Of a stretch of 64,000 nucleotides of DNA, positions 46,476 through 60,300 are shown one piece after another. Source of the stretch: Strigops habroptila (Eukaryota; Chordata; Aves; Psittaciformes; Psittacidae); assembly GCF_004027225.2 (NCBI RefSeq), contig NC_044302.2:41786510-41850509 (forward strand), read 5' to 3'. The notes beneath the pieces are model-generated. The model was given only the letters and a program-made list of their open reading frames with translations. It made no database searches and was not told where the DNA came from. The translations under genes and the position numbers were made by a program. Each line of letters begins with the position of its first letter. Within the stretch, counting starts at the first letter, position 1.

Positions 46476-49400
46476 AAAAGTGGTTGAATCAGATCAAGAA
46501 TCAGCACCTCACAAAGGCAAAGATGTAGGTATAAAAGAATCTTGAAAAAAAGTCAAAACTCTACATCAACACTGCAGACTATGCTTTTAGGAGGGGAAAA
46601 AGAAAGGGAGAGAAAGGGATTCACTGTGAACCTTGCAGTGGAGAACACCAAGATGCCTTCCAAACCCCAGCATCACCTGCTTATTGTGTACAGACCTGCT
46701 CTGAGCAGGTTTAGACAACCAAAATTTAAAGTGCTGGCAGCTGCCTGGAGCTTCTTCTGTGATATTGCTCCCACTATCAGAACCAGTAGCTGCACTGGCA
46801 TTCACAGCGTGTGTGTGAGAGAAAGCATCTGGAGAAAACGGCAGCCTTACGGGTACAGTTTAATCCCTGTAATTATGCAGGCCTGGTAATGTAAAGGTCT
46901 GCAAACAAATTCTGAATCTCCATAAAACTGGGAGTTTGGGACATTCCCTGAAGGATCTTTGTTTTAAAAACAAGTATTTTGGCAGCCTCTGACATGCATT
47001 ACCCATTTCAGTATATTTTCTCACTAATTATAGACTATGCCTAATTTCCTCAGAATAATAGCCTGAAATTTCTAAAGATAAGAGTCTGTCATAAATTGGC
47101 TTAATTGTATCTTAATTAATTTTCATTTATTGCATTGGCTAAAGTATTTTTTCGAATTAAATGCAGAATAAGCACATTTTTAAGGAAATAAACACTTCAA
47201 GGAGACCAACCCAAAACACACACGCCACTGCTGAGGAGTCACACACTTAATCCTACAGGACTGGTGAACAGTCAAGTTATAGGGAGGCTGAGGCCAAAGA
47301 CGTGGCAGCTCTCCTGCAGACTGGGTTCCCATAGAATGTTTGGTAGAGGGATATGCAGATATAAATAAAATACGCTTTTAATCAGTATTTGAATTAAGCT
47401 ATACGCTTGGCATGTTCCAGTAATGAAGTCTGCAACATGAAGAACAACGTCGAACCACAGTGCTTTTGAGTTAGATGGAAAGAAAAATAATTTCAATGGA
47501 ATTATCTAGAACCAGAGAGCATCACATATAACTAGCCAAAATATCCAACGCTACAGACATGCCAATACTCCCTTAGTCTTTATTTATAAAAGAAATCCCT
47601 GTGACTTTAATGTCAGCCCTTGCACTAAAAAATACTTGGACTAAAGCTGTCCAAATAACAAGTGAGTTGTAACTGCAGGTGATGATGAAGCTCCTGAAAT
47701 AACTTTTCAACTTTATCTATAAGGTGCATTCATTCTGTCGACATTTAATAGTTAAAAGTAATACTACTCTTTCAGATATTTAATTTTGTTCAGCTAGAAA
47801 GCTATCATACCTGTCATCCAAAATTTAACTACAAACTTACAGGAGATACCAGTAAAGTAAGTCACATGACTAAGCAGGAAAGTAGGCATCAAATATTTTT
47901 CTGAAAAATTAAATCAATAATTATTTAAGATCAAACACAGTGATGACTGCCATCACTAAATCTGGTAAAGATGTTTATCACAACTGTGTCAAACTTCTTC
48001 CTGACTTTAAAATTAAGAAATTGATACAGTAGGAAGAGTTTTGGAATATGTGGTTACGGAATATGTGGAATATGTCCTTAGGTTTCTCAACCCTGTATTT
48101 GAATTCTGAATCGGTGTTATGTGGACATCTGACTTTCTTACTGGATGTGAAAACTCCAAAACCCAAAATCATTTAGCAGCTGACAACTCAGCCTTCTGGG
48201 CTGTAAAGGGAAATAATAGGTTGCCACTGAAAAAAAAATTTAAAAAATTAAAAAAAAAAAAAAGAAACGTGAAATAGCTCAGATTCTCTGAGTATTTTTT
48301 TCTAGCTCAGATTCAGTTAGCTAATGTGTAGCCAGATACAACAAAACACGTCTTAAATAAGTTGCTACAATTGAGGTTAGTGATGATGGGAAATTCTACA
48401 ATCTTTCAATAGGAACAGGGCATTCTGTAAGCTCATGTTAAATTTAGCTTTGCACCTGGAAGACTCATTTTAATAGTAATTTAATAATGAAAATGGTGGA
48501 ATTTTCTTTTAGGAGTATCTTGTATACTGCTAGTATCTACTTCCACAGTGAAGAGGATTTAATAGGCAGCTTCTCTACACACTGCTTGACAGGATAATTG
48601 TCTTTCTTTTCAGCTCAGAACAAAGTTTGATATAAATCACAGGTAACACTCTTAAGTGGAGTGACAATGGTAAATGCTGTTTTGTGAAAATGTAAGCCAA
48701 CTACATACTTGTATGTTCTCTACTGGCAAAGAAACAGCCTTGGCTACTTCCTTTATTTGTTTAAATAGACTAAGATGAAGCAGTTCTCAAGGCACAACAG
48801 AAAAATTCAAATGTGCTGTAACAACATGCAAGTGTTACCCATACTGTTCTGTTCATCCAAACAACTTTGTTACTATACCGCTGTCCTAAAAACGAAATCC
48901 CCACTTTGGATGTGATGGTGTAGGATGCACATGCTGAATGGCCATGGGCTATGGTAAGATACTTGACAATGGCTTTGGTGTGTAAAACTGTATTTAACTG
49001 CACTGTGATTTATCACTGCGGAACTAAGGGCTCAGCTGGGTCTGAACTATAAATTTAAGGGTGTAACAAACCCACTCTCTCATCAGTAGGCTATGATAAC
49101 TAACAAAAGACGTATAGAGCCAATAAACAGAACACAGTGATTTGTTAAGAATGTTTAAGCCTTGAACTATTTCTGCCTTGTGGGTTTCACTTGGACTACT
49201 TGGTAAGGCATATATAAAAGATATGCATGCCTGTAATGACATTAGTTATTGACTTGCTCCTCCCCAAACGAATGACTAAATCTGGAAATATAAACCAGGT
49301 ACATCAACATGAGGTATAAAGTGTTCTGTGGCTCACAGCTGACCAAATTAATTCAGCCCATTTGTTCCACTCAGTGTAGAAACCAGAAACTGATTCCTGA

Positions 49401-52400
49401 ACACCATAAAGCACTGAAGCTGTCAGGAAGGTAACTGCAGTGTAATCCTCACACAGGTATACAATATGCATCAAGTTACCTTCGCATTACAATTGATTCA
49501 TAGTAGCCATAACATTTGTGAAACATGTTTGTATTACCCACCATATAAATAATTGTTGTCATCCTTTCTAGTTCACAGACTGCGACTTCCAGAACTGCAC
49601 CCTGTTACAAACAAATGCAAAAATGGTGCAGACATCTACCTGTCTTATAAGGAGTTGGAGATTTGAAAACAAGATATTATTCATTAGTGATTTTGCAACC
49701 AACTTTTTTTTTAATTAATCTAGTTATGAAATCAATTATTCTGTGTTTTCTGCTGTTTTGTTTTACTGTTCCTGACCTTATCTATCTGAAATTCTCTGAT
49801 GCATTTTAAAGAAAGGTGTTAATTACTATTCCTGGGTAACTTCTTACAGGGGCAGGTGTCTTGCAAACGTGTTCTTGCAATTTAAAATGTTCTTAAAATA
49901 GCTTGCTGTGAGCAGCATGTTCCTAAGTAGGTCTAAGAAACACTGATTAAGCTTTCTACTGTGTCAAGAACATCTTTATTGGAAAGAAATTTGCAAATTA
50001 ACTGAGGTTGATCTGGATTTCTGATTTTTAAGTATGGTTTAGTCCTGCTCCAGGCCAATGCATGGAAGCTTTGTTTTTCAATTTTGGGCTCAGACCTCTT
50101 CAGTTCACTACATAGAAAGCTTCCCAACATCTCCTGCAGGCATTGCCTTTCTCCCTACTCATCCCATGACCCACATTTCAGACACTACTGGTATAGATAG
50201 CACTGGTTAATGGACATGTAGGTGAATCGGTGACAATACACTGGGGACACAGAAACTGTTGTGGGAATTGTGCATTTTCTTGTATTTTCTGTTTCTTTAA
50301 TATGAAGTTTTAAAAGGAAACAGATACAGTTTAATAAATTGGCAACTCTGAAGCAGAATCATAAGGAAAAGGCGAAGTTTACCACGATAAGCCAATAAAA
50401 GTTGTTTGGATAGCACATAGGAATTAATCTTTTTCATAGAGTAATTTAAAGAACCAATCCCTTCGTACAACTGATTAAATCCAGTAACCTCAAAAGAATA
50501 TGCTTCTGGGGAACAGAAGCACTGGTACATATATACACTGAATCCTATTTATAATCCACAGGCATCACTACAGAAGAATTTCCAGGGGAAATGATCGTTT
50601 CTGCTGGAGAAGTTCTTGGGCAGTCATTGCTGGGGAAGACCCACGGAACTGGTCTCTGAGAGATGGGTGATGTCAAGACCAAGACAGTAATGGAAGAAAA
50701 CTCTTTTCCCCCCTGTCCTGTTCATATACATTACAAGGTTTTTATGCTCAGTGTTTTCCAGATATCTGAGCATAACTAATTTTGTGAGAATAATGTTTTC
50801 GCATAAAGTCTGAGCAGTTAACGCACTGCTTTTCTTGCTGCACCCAGAAACAGAAGGGTTCACTTAAAACAGTATCCTATTGGAGAAAGTCTACATAGCT
50901 ACTGCCAGGGAATATTAACCTCTAAGTGGATTTTTAATATAATCTCACGTGGTTCTCCTGCTTACATGGCACTACCTTCGCTTTTTAGGTCTACATAAGT
51001 AAATCTACAGAAAACATGTATTAACTTAGTCCTTGCTTGGTTCTTCCAAAATTAAGCGAGTTACCATTATCCAAATTTTTAAATTCTAAGACAAAAGAAT
51101 AAAGCTTACAAAAGAGCCACTTCAGAATATTTTTATATTTAACAAAAAAACCCAAACACTAAAATAGAACAAAACTTTCTCATTAATTTTGTCATGTATT
51201 GAAGTGGGTTACATACACGTACACTGTCATGTAACTGTGTACACATACATGTAACTGTGGGTTACATACACGTCACAGTAAGAAATAGCTTTTTTTTTTT
51301 CGTAAATCGCACCAGTTAGTTAAACCAGGATTTGGTGGTCCTAAGATCTCCATCAACAGATTTCTAAACACCCCTTTTGTGCTGTAATCATGCATTCAAG
51401 AAAAAAAGGCCTCTTACTAGTAACCATCAACGTTGAATCAGTTTAGAATTGTATAAATATTGACATTGGGCTCTGGTCTTACGGGTTTGATTTTTTTTTT
51501 TCTTTTTTACTAGATGTAAGTGCCAATATTTGTTTGTTGGCTTGTGCAAAGAAGCTTTGAAATGCATTCAGAGAGCAATAGCTCACTGCTCATTTGCTTC
51601 ATTTTAAAAACTCGACCTTATATATTTTACTTCCTGTAATTTTCATCTCCTGGTTATCTCAAAAATTTGTAAACACTATTTGTAAGTAGAATGCTTCTTG
51701 TATTTTACTACATGAAGTACTGGCTTAATTCCTCTGAATGTCAGGGCCCATTTTGGTGACCAGGTCTGTGAAAATGACTACTGCATAGTACTTTACCAGA
51801 TCAGATCTCAACAGGCAATTATTTACTGCCAAATACAAACTTAGGTTTTTAATTCACTGACTCTGGGAAAGAAATTTGCATTTGTATTAGCAATAGTTAG
51901 TAGCTGTATGCTCATAGATATTTTCAAAAGTTTTCTACCTTGTACAGTCCTTTCAAAAGACTATGTTCTGGGAAATGAGAAAGTGGGTAGTACCTGAAAC
52001 AAGGGACTTCCCTCTGCTTATTACAGAAGTTGCAGGATATATGTGAATAAAGGACAGTGGCAGAGGAAAGGAAAAGAATGATCTTGCTGTACAGACACTG
52101 AAAGCCCTCTTGGCAAATGGAATTCCTTCTCAAGTCTATATTTCCTACGGAATGCTGGAATTTGACTTCTTTAAAAGTTTTTGTGAATGCCTAGTAATTG
52201 TTAGCACTTCGTTTTCTATTCATAGAGACAGACCAACAAATGCGAGCAGAAGCTCTCTGCTTTGCAGCAGAAACAACTGAAAGGATTTGAAACCCAGCTA
52301 AGATACCAAGAACTAGAAAACATCTGGCCGTATTTGCCCTACTATTTACCCAAGATTTGCAGGTTTTGTGAAATAATTAGTTTATTACGAGACACCCAGA

Positions 52401-55400
52401 AATCACACACAATACTTGTACTTAAAGCACATTTAAAATATTTTTTTTAAATGGCCTTCCATGCACAATGAATAAAATTAAATACATTCAGGACCTGACT
52501 AAATAAATCAGGTGAGGAATATAAAAAAGTATAGAATAACTATTTCACCAAATTAAATGGTGGGACTCTAACAGGAGAAAAAAATAAAAAGGTCAATTTG
52601 CAGCAATGTCAAGCTTGCCAACAGATATACAGGCTTATAATACATGCACATGGATCCAGAACAGAAAGAAATGGAGTCTGCTTGTGCCACCAATGCTGTT
52701 ACTTCTTAACAGGAGTTCTTGCCTTTGCAAGTTGTAAATTTCCCTTTTTTTTTTTTTTTTGGTCACAATAGGAAGATGTAATTTCTTCTAAAAGAGAATG
52801 CATCTGACTTATATTATTTTAAAACTTGTATCAACACATTTACTAATGCTGAAAACAGGCAGCAAAAGACAAAATCCAAAGAAAGAAGATTTACTGACTG
52901 TACAGTGGGACAGCACTATCCTATCTTTTAGCATCATGTGTCTCTTAAAAACAAATGGCAAACTTTAAGAACTCATTCATCTGCCCTAGTCTCAAACTTT
53001 TCACAGCTCCTTCCCAGGAAGACATTCCTCCTACCACTAACCTTTCCTCTGATGGAAAGTTCTCACAGCATCTGTTCATCTGCCAACTATGCAGCATCAC
53101 TAACAAGCCAGGGAAGACCAAGATGCTGAAGAGACAGCCAGAGCTATTCTGAGCTGAGCCCGACATTAAATTCACCTATATTGTAAAGGCAAATTCCTTT
53201 GCCTTCTTCCCTCAACTCCCTCAAAGAACAATCAAAACCCACAGTATTATTCTTCACTGGGGTTTGACTCGCCAAGAGTAAAACTTTGCTTAGGTTCCTT
53301 TATTCTGACCATCCTGTAACTCTTCCACTTCCAGACATGGTATTTCTCACATCATGGGAGGGGATGTAGTGACTTCTTGTTCTGGTCAGAACTTGACTGT
53401 CCTCCCTATTGATTTTTAAGGAGAAGTAGTACTGTTTAGTTACTGGTTTCCTGAGGAGACACAGCGGTAGCCACATGGATTGCTGAGATAAAGGGAAATA
53501 ACACAAGAAAAGGAACCCCTAAGATAACAATTAGGATTTACACAAGGATTTCTTTTTTACTCATAAATATAATTTCTTTCTGTTATTCAGCCCTGTCCTT
53601 TCTCCCTCCATTCACAGCTCCTTCATGCAACACTCCTGCGCTAAGAAATAAAGAAAACTAAAATCGCACATACCAGAGCAAACGTTCCATATATGAGATT
53701 TTAGAGCTATCAGAAGCATACAAAAAAAGGCCGGCTTGCTTCATTTCTTCAAATAATTTTGGTCAAACACAAACAAAGAGAAACTTCAAGACAAGGGACT
53801 GCGCAAAACTAAGCAGGGACAAGGCTGCTTCCTGTACCCAGTACAACACTGGCTCGTTCTTTGCTGTGTGGCCAAGCACCCCAATACACTCATACCTTAC
53901 CATCTTAAAGCAAAAATCCTGATTCTATTCCCAAGCTTTTTCCAAGACATGCTTTTGTAACTGCAGAGTGTGTTGCAAATATTTCAAGCAGTCTGATCAC
54001 TTTTCAAAGTAAAAAAAAAAAAGGCAAAAAACCCCTGCTGCAACTACTCACACAAAGTCCAAACTCTGAGGTCAATCGTTGTGCTAATGCACTTCCTTTT
54101 AAGTTTAAGGTTGTATGCAACCTCTACAGCTACAAAGATACTTAAAGATTTCTCTGTTTCTACATACCGTTATGCTATTGCCTACAAGGAGTGGACTACT
54201 GGCCTGAGAACACCACTTACCTATTTCACTTGATAGCGAAAATCCACTCCTGACTTTAAAGGTGTAAAACTCATTCCCTATGAAGCAAAGTTTTATTTAA
54301 ATTGAGGATTCAATCATAAACTGGGCTCATTATAGTTTTCTATTAAACTTTTCTTTATGCCTTCCCAGACCAGATGTGTGAAGCATTAAAAAAATCCATG
54401 GCTACACACAACCATGATACCTGGTTTAGTGCCAAGATGTCAAATACCGAAGGATTAAAGATTATGCCTGTTCAGAATAGACTGTGGCTAGTGAGGTGGT
54501 GTTGAAGTATGATTTTTTTTCTCCTGTTTGTACCTAATCCTACTGTACACATGCTCAGATGCTCCTCAGCATTAAAAGTTACGGAAATCTTTTCTTTTTA
54601 GAAATTGATTGAGAAGGTATTTTATTCATCACTAGTACAAGTTCTATCCTGAAATAATCTGTAGAAAACTCCCCTCTTAAAACTATGTGTCCCTGAGTAC
54701 ATGTGCAGGGCAAACACTTAATTCCACCTTAGCACTACTGTTGTGTTTTAAGAAGTTTTCTGAAAACCAAAGCTAAGTGGACTTAAACTGATGTTTGCCA
54801 TAGGGAAATTGGACAATGAGATTACACTGCAATAGCCTTCAGGGTTCCTTCTTAACACGAAAAATGCAGAACACATTTCAGCAAACCATGGGCTGCAGGT
54901 TCATAGTCTCTGCCACTCTTTTGCCAAATTGGAGATTTCATCTGGTGAAGATGGCAATGGCATCCTGTATCAGAAATGTCTCAAACACGCTAGCACAGAA
55001 TAATTATGGCTTGCAAACAAAAAAAAGCACACTGAAAAAATACTACTAAAGTAGCTCACAGACAAAAAAGAAGTGTATATACAGAGAAAGAAAATCAGAG
55101 AAGCACAAAATTGTGGAGTGACTTAAAGTTTTTGCTTAGTCAGAGCACAGCCATCAGAAATATATTGCATTATGGCCTCAACTCCACTTGTAAGATGAAA
55201 GGATCCAGTTAAATATGTGAGAGTAAAAAGCAGTATGTTTGACGGCATCTACAGGAAAAGATACTTCAGAGATCTGCACAGGATTAAACATAAGTAAGTA
55301 TGAGATGGAAGAGTACGTCTTAGGAGTAGCTAGCCATAAAATGCGGTAGTGGGCCTATGAGGGAATTTACCTCAAACCACACCTGGGAACCACGGCAGGG

Positions 55401-55440
55401 GCTGGCTACGGCTCTACCCCTGTACCCATAAATTCCGGCC
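46476..55440. other. Gene-poor AT-rich region
   Basis: No recognisable gene or transposon over 9 kb. There is an A-rich tract at 48228-48263 and an imperfect 52-bp-period repeat at 51204-51272. Several isolated minus-strand splice-like signals occur (for example at 53674-53706 and 54221-54277), but no coding exon could be confirmed. Confidence 0.5.
51204..51272. repeat. Imperfect minisatellite with 52-bp period
   Basis: GTGGGTTACATACACGT occurs twice, about 52 bases apart, and between them CATGTAACTGTG occurs twice. Confidence 0.8.
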
Positions 55441-56640
55441 AGAGAAACTTGTTCTTTAATCCCGCCGTTCACTCCTTAAGCACATTCCATCTCGCCCGAG
55501 CCCCGTTTCACGTTAGCGCAATTACTGTTTATCATGAAAGTGACTCTCAGTACTTTCTCTCCTGGGCCGGCACGGCGGGAGCTGCTGAGCGCTGCTGCCA
55601 GGAGACCCGCACTCCTCGGTTACCGAGCAGCGAGCCACCTTCCTGCCGGCTCCCCGCGCCCGCTCCAAAGGCTGCGGGTCAGGGAAACCTCGGTGCGCGT
55701 CGCCTCCGGCCGCAGGTGCTGACAAGGGGCGCCCGGGCCCCGGCTGTCACTGGCCCGCCGAGACCCGTCCTTCTCCGGCGGGACAACACGCTCCTCGCCC
55801 TCCGAACTACGGCGGGGTCAGCCCAATGGGACCGTTCCCAGCCCGCCACGGCCCCTCTCCGGCCGCGGTAAGAGAGGCCGGTCTCGCCTGCGACGGCTGC
55901 GGGCTCCGCGCAGCCCCCGGCCCCCTCCGGACACCCCAGCATGGCCCCGAGCGGGCAGCGCCACCTGCCCCGACCACGCAGCGCGGCCCCTTCCGTACCT
56001 GCGGCGGCGGCCGGGAGAGCCGGGCTTGGTGCGGTGCGGTACGGTGCGGTACGGTGCGGTACGGTGCGGTACGGTACGGTACGGTGCGGGGCGGCAGGCG
56101 GCTGCCGTCCTGCTCCTGCTCCGCTGCGCATACCTGCCGCCGCTGGCCCCGCCGCTGACCGCGCCCGCGGGGGGACACGCCTCGTTTTGAGGGAGGGGGG
56201 CGCGGAGAGGGGCCACCGAAGTCTCCCTCCTGCTGCGCTCCCCTCTGCGGCTCCTCCGCGTCCTGCCCCCCAACCGATGCCGGTTGCCGGTTTGCTCGGG
56301 TTCTACTCAGAAGGCGCGCTGCGCCCCGAGTGTTCCTTCTCCCGCGCAGCGTACGGAGCCCAGAGCTCAGACAGGGTCCGCGGACGAGACGCGCCCGGAA
56401 GGCAGCTCCTCCCAGAGCCGGTGTCCGCTCCCAACCAGGAGAGGTTTCCCCTTCTCGGGTCCCAGCCGCAGACCTGCCCCTCGCTCCCGAACGCGCTGGC
56501 AGGTCCCGGGGGAGCAGCGAGGGGGACCCGCCCTGCCCGCGGGTCTCCCGCACCGCGCCAGGCGGCCGGGCTTCGGGGGCCGCGCGTGCACCCCGTCTGT
56601 CGCGACAGCAGCTGGCGCTAGGGACAGCAGGCTTCGTGGT
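55440..56640. promoter_or_regulatory. Isolated CpG island, candidate bidirectional promoter
   Basis: About 1.2 kb of very GC- and CpG-rich DNA stands alone in AT-rich surroundings. Strong donor-like sites are present on both strands: plus GCG|GTAAGAG with the exon end at 55867, minus CAG|GTACGG with the exon end at 55999, and minus CAG|GTATGC with the exon end at 56134. A plus-strand ATG at 55826 precedes the plus donor, giving 14 codons (MGPFPARHGPSPAA). No known protein could be matched; in particular it is not recognisable as the first exon of MAP1B, the next human gene. No TATA box was seen. A promoter for an unassigned lncRNA or gene is the most economical reading. Confidence 0.6.
56028..56089. 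repeat. GGTRC pentanucleotide tandem repeat
   Basis: About twelve copies of a 5-bp unit alternating GGTGC and GGTAC lie inside the CpG island. It creates long artificial open frames (Arg-Thr-Val-Pro-Tyr repeats on the minus strand). Confidence 0.95.
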
Positions 56641-56669
56641 GTGAGCTTACAGACTGTGCGTGTACCGGT

Positions 56670-56694
56670 ACACACACGCACACGCACACGCACA
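56670..56694. repeat. (CACACG)n microsatellite
   Basis: A short CA-rich hexanucleotide repeat at the right edge of the CpG island. Confidence 0.85.
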
Positions 56695-56895
56695 AGAGTA
56701 TGTACACTGTCGACTGCAAGTAGGATGTCAGATACATACATCTTAAACACAACCTTTCCATCTCTGAGTGCTCACCAGCTTTTGCCACTTCCAGTTTATT
56801 TTAGGGCAAGCAGCAAGATACGGCAGCCTACAATGCATATCAACACCACTGCTCCTTTCTACAGTTCTTACAGTAGTAAGGGCAACCACATCCTA

Positions 56896-56988
56896 ATTAT
56901 TTTATTTTATTTTATTTTATTTTATCATATTTTATTTTATTTTATTTTATTTTATTTTATTTTATTTATTTTGTTTTATTTTGTTTTA
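56896..56988. repeat. (TTTTA)n microsatellite
   Basis: About 90 bases of TTTTA units with one CATA interruption near 56926 and TTTTG units at the end. It begins about 250 bases beyond the CpG island. Confidence 0.95.
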
Positions 56989-57323
56989 ATTCAGATATCT
57001 GAGATTTTGTATGTATAGAAGAAACATTGCTCATCAGACCTGCCAGTACAGGTGGGAAACGCCGATAAATATTTGGACCTAGTTCCTTGTCAAGGCTGAA
57101 AAGAAGCAGCAAAAAGCAAGGTTAAAAATAAAGGAAAAGTTAGGTAGAATTGTTTAAGTAATCTATCAGGCTGCTTGAGAATAAAGACAGTGAACACCTG
57201 TGGAGTAGAGCAGGGATCGGTGGGTTTTGTATCCTGTTACTCATGGAAAGAGAACACTTATGATTTCCCTTGCTCACAGCCTCAATTGGAAAGTTTGGGC
57301 TAGGAGCTGCAATACAGAAAAGC

Positions 57324-57346
57324 AAAAAAAAAAAAAAAAAAAAAAA
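57324..57346. repeat. Poly-A run (23) followed by CAAA-rich tract
   Basis: An uninterrupted A-run continues into CCAAACCAAACAAACAAA. No retroposed sequence was recognised upstream. Confidence 0.9.
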
Positions 57347-57349
57347 CCA

Positions 57350-57380
<31 letters not shown>

Positions 57381-60300
57381 AAAACCCGGTGTGACCTTCA
57401 AAGTAACATTTCCATATGAGACAGTCAACTCTAAGCTTTTCTTCTGAGAAGTACACGGGCATACACCATAGATGAGCATATTGCTAATTAAAAATCATTC
57501 TAGTTTCTATATTTAACTACATTTACGTCCAATACATACTATTATAGAGCAGTGATTAGGCAACTACATTTTTCTTTATTCCAATTCTGTTTTATACTCT
57601 TATCAAATCTCTGCACATAGTAATTTTTGGTATTTTCTTCTATGCTCAGTTAATTCCATAGTGCCATACTCTTTTGTACAGTGTTCTCACAGCGATGTGA
57701 AACATTCTTTTGAAATTAATAATTGGCAACTGTAAACCCACAAAACTGACAGAGCAGCTAATGAAATAAAATCTTCAGGTGCCTTGGTAAGAGGATTTTC
57801 AGCTATGCCACACATGGACTGCTTTTCCTTAATGCCCTCTTCAAAAGATGGATCAGTGGTCTTCCAGGAGAAATTTTGCTGAGTGAGGATAGACATTAGT
57901 TCCCTGCTTTTTGCCTTGCAAAACCACTGACCCTAGATTTTTTACCAATTGTGAAGTTACAGCGGTTCTAATCACCTGCTACTCACCGAAGGAGGGAAGC
58001 AGTATGCCCTACACAAGCAGTCCCTCACGAGCTTACTCCATGACCAAGCAAGGTTTGGTTAGACCACCCAGCACATGCAGAATTACTTTTTACCCATGTC
58101 AGTGCATTACAACTCAGTTCAGTCTGGTTAGAGGCTATAGCTGACACTTCTGACTGTGGGAGCTGTAGCTCAGGATCTTTCAATGGCATGGGCAATATTC
58201 ACATGTGTTGAGCAGGCTTCCTCTGCTTCCAGTCACGATTAATTCAGCGTAACGTTGTGAGAAACACAGCAATTGCTTGCTTTAAAAGTAACATTAGAGG
58301 AGTATTCTATAAATATCCTGGTTGCACATGTAGGGATGAAACTGTGGTGTCCTCCGGCAAAATGTTTTATTTATTTGTTTATTTGTTTATTTAATAATTG
58401 AGAGTAGGAACAACCACAAAAGACAGCTGGAGAAAGGGGCCACCAAACCAGACCATCTTCTTGCCAGCTCTCTCTGCTGACTGCTAAGCACTGATCTGCA
58501 ACGCTTACTGATGTCAAACAGTCTTCTAACCTTAAGGGTAGTTAGCTTCTGCAAAGACAGTTGAGTATATTCAGCTTATCGCAGAGTCAGGACCCTAGCA
58601 GGAGTGGCATTGTAATTATTTTAATGACTAAATTGTAGTCGTATGTTTTAGATATCAATAGGATTATTCAGAAGAGAAGAGCAATGACAACCGCGCAAGG
58701 CTATAAATGAGGTGTATCAAGTTGATCTTATTATTTCCCATGGTTTTGTTTTTCCCTTTGAATTGGGATATATCAAGGAACTGACTGCAGAGTCCATGGG
58801 TTTAGAAAGTAGTGCGTGCATTAATTTTACCCTTTATGTTGTCCATGCACACTGTGATACTAATGACTATTCCAGTCAAGCCTACTCCTTACCTTGTAGT
58901 AAAATTGGAGCTATACGTGCTTGTTGGTTTATAGGATATGGTGTTGTTTTAGGGATTATAAAGTGCTTAGCAGAAATCAGGTATATATATACATACACAC
59001 ACACACATCTTTTTAATTTATATATGTTTGGGTTTTTTCCCATAAATAGTTATTCTGACATTTGTGTTGAGCAGGAGTGCTTTTTGTGTTCTGGATTTGT
59101 TTCAGAAGCTCATGACAGCACCCCTTTCTCACCTTTCAAATGTTTTTAAGATGTCTCTTGAAAGAAACCACAAACTAAAGCTATGCTAAGTTCTGTATGT
59201 CTTTTTCCTGATCTGGCAAAACCTGAAAGCTTTCAGACTACTTACAACTGTAGGTGAAATGAGAAAGAACGAAAGGAATATACTAAAATAACAATTGTAT
59301 TTGTATGCTGAAAACCTGTTTTTGATTTCAACAAATGACAATAAACTGAATGCTGTGTATGTCCACCTAATGTTTAAAGCTGTAATTATCCAAACCACTT
59401 TATTTTTAGAAGCACCTACAAGTTCACTGACAGAAGCTTTTATCTTTATAAACACTGTGTGGCTTGAAATACTGCGCATAGTTCCTTCTGTCTGTTTCTC
59501 CTGAACATTAGATCTCTGAAATTTAAGATCAGTCTCCAGGTTTGCTGAGAGTGTATTAAAGCAACTTTTCCACACCCATGTAACTGTTCTTACTTGAGGA
59601 TATAACTCCTGAAGCAACACTTCTTTGAAATGTCATCTGTTACCTCTGGTTTGCAGGAAGGAAGCAGGGCTTGGTGGCCCAGCTAAAGTCTTGTCTTCTC
59701 AGGCAGAATGGGAGTATTTACACAGTTCTGGCTCTTCCCATCAACTTTACAATGTAAGAGTAGAGGTAAGGTTCTCACTCACAATTCATAAGTTCTAGTT
59801 TTTGTCCCCTGTGCAAGGCAAACATGAAGGAGGTGGGAAAATAGCTTTTCTGGCAGTTTGTAAATAGTTACTTTACCAACATACTACGCATTTACTTGGA
59901 CTTAATTTTATGCAGTTGCTTGAAAGATAGAAGGCAGCCCAGAATGGTAAAGAAAGCTTATAACAAGTTTAGCAGCTCCATGACACTGCCATCTCTCCCA
60001 GTTTTATCCCCTCTGGTCAGGGTTGACTTTCCCTTGAAGCTTGATAGAAAATTCAGCATGTGATTAAATTTTCATTAAAATTATCAGTTTGTCTGGAACG
60101 TTTGATTAGTTTTATCTGTGAATCAAAAAATCCTATCAGATTTGAGTTTTATTTAAATTTTTTTATGAGCGTCTTCTTCTTTTGACCTGAAAATTCTACG
60201 ATTTTTCTAACCAGTTGTGCTCCTATATTAAAGGATTTTTAAATGACTAATGTCTGGGAACTAAAAATTACTGAAAACTTTTCTTCAGAATGAAAATACA

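Noticed and set aside
55807..56553. 248-codon minus-strand frame and similar frames in the 55.4-56.6 kb island
   Set aside because: The frames are generated by the GGTRC repeat and high GC content, and contain RTVPYRTAPYRT-type periodic sequence with no recognisable domain.
55440..56640. First exon of MAP1B, the next gene in human order
   Set aside because: None of the frames in the island resembles the MAP1B N-terminus. The gene probably lies beyond the window.
58712..59149. 145-codon plus-strand frame
   Set aside because: It runs through a TA/CA microsatellite and has no recognisable domain or gene signals.
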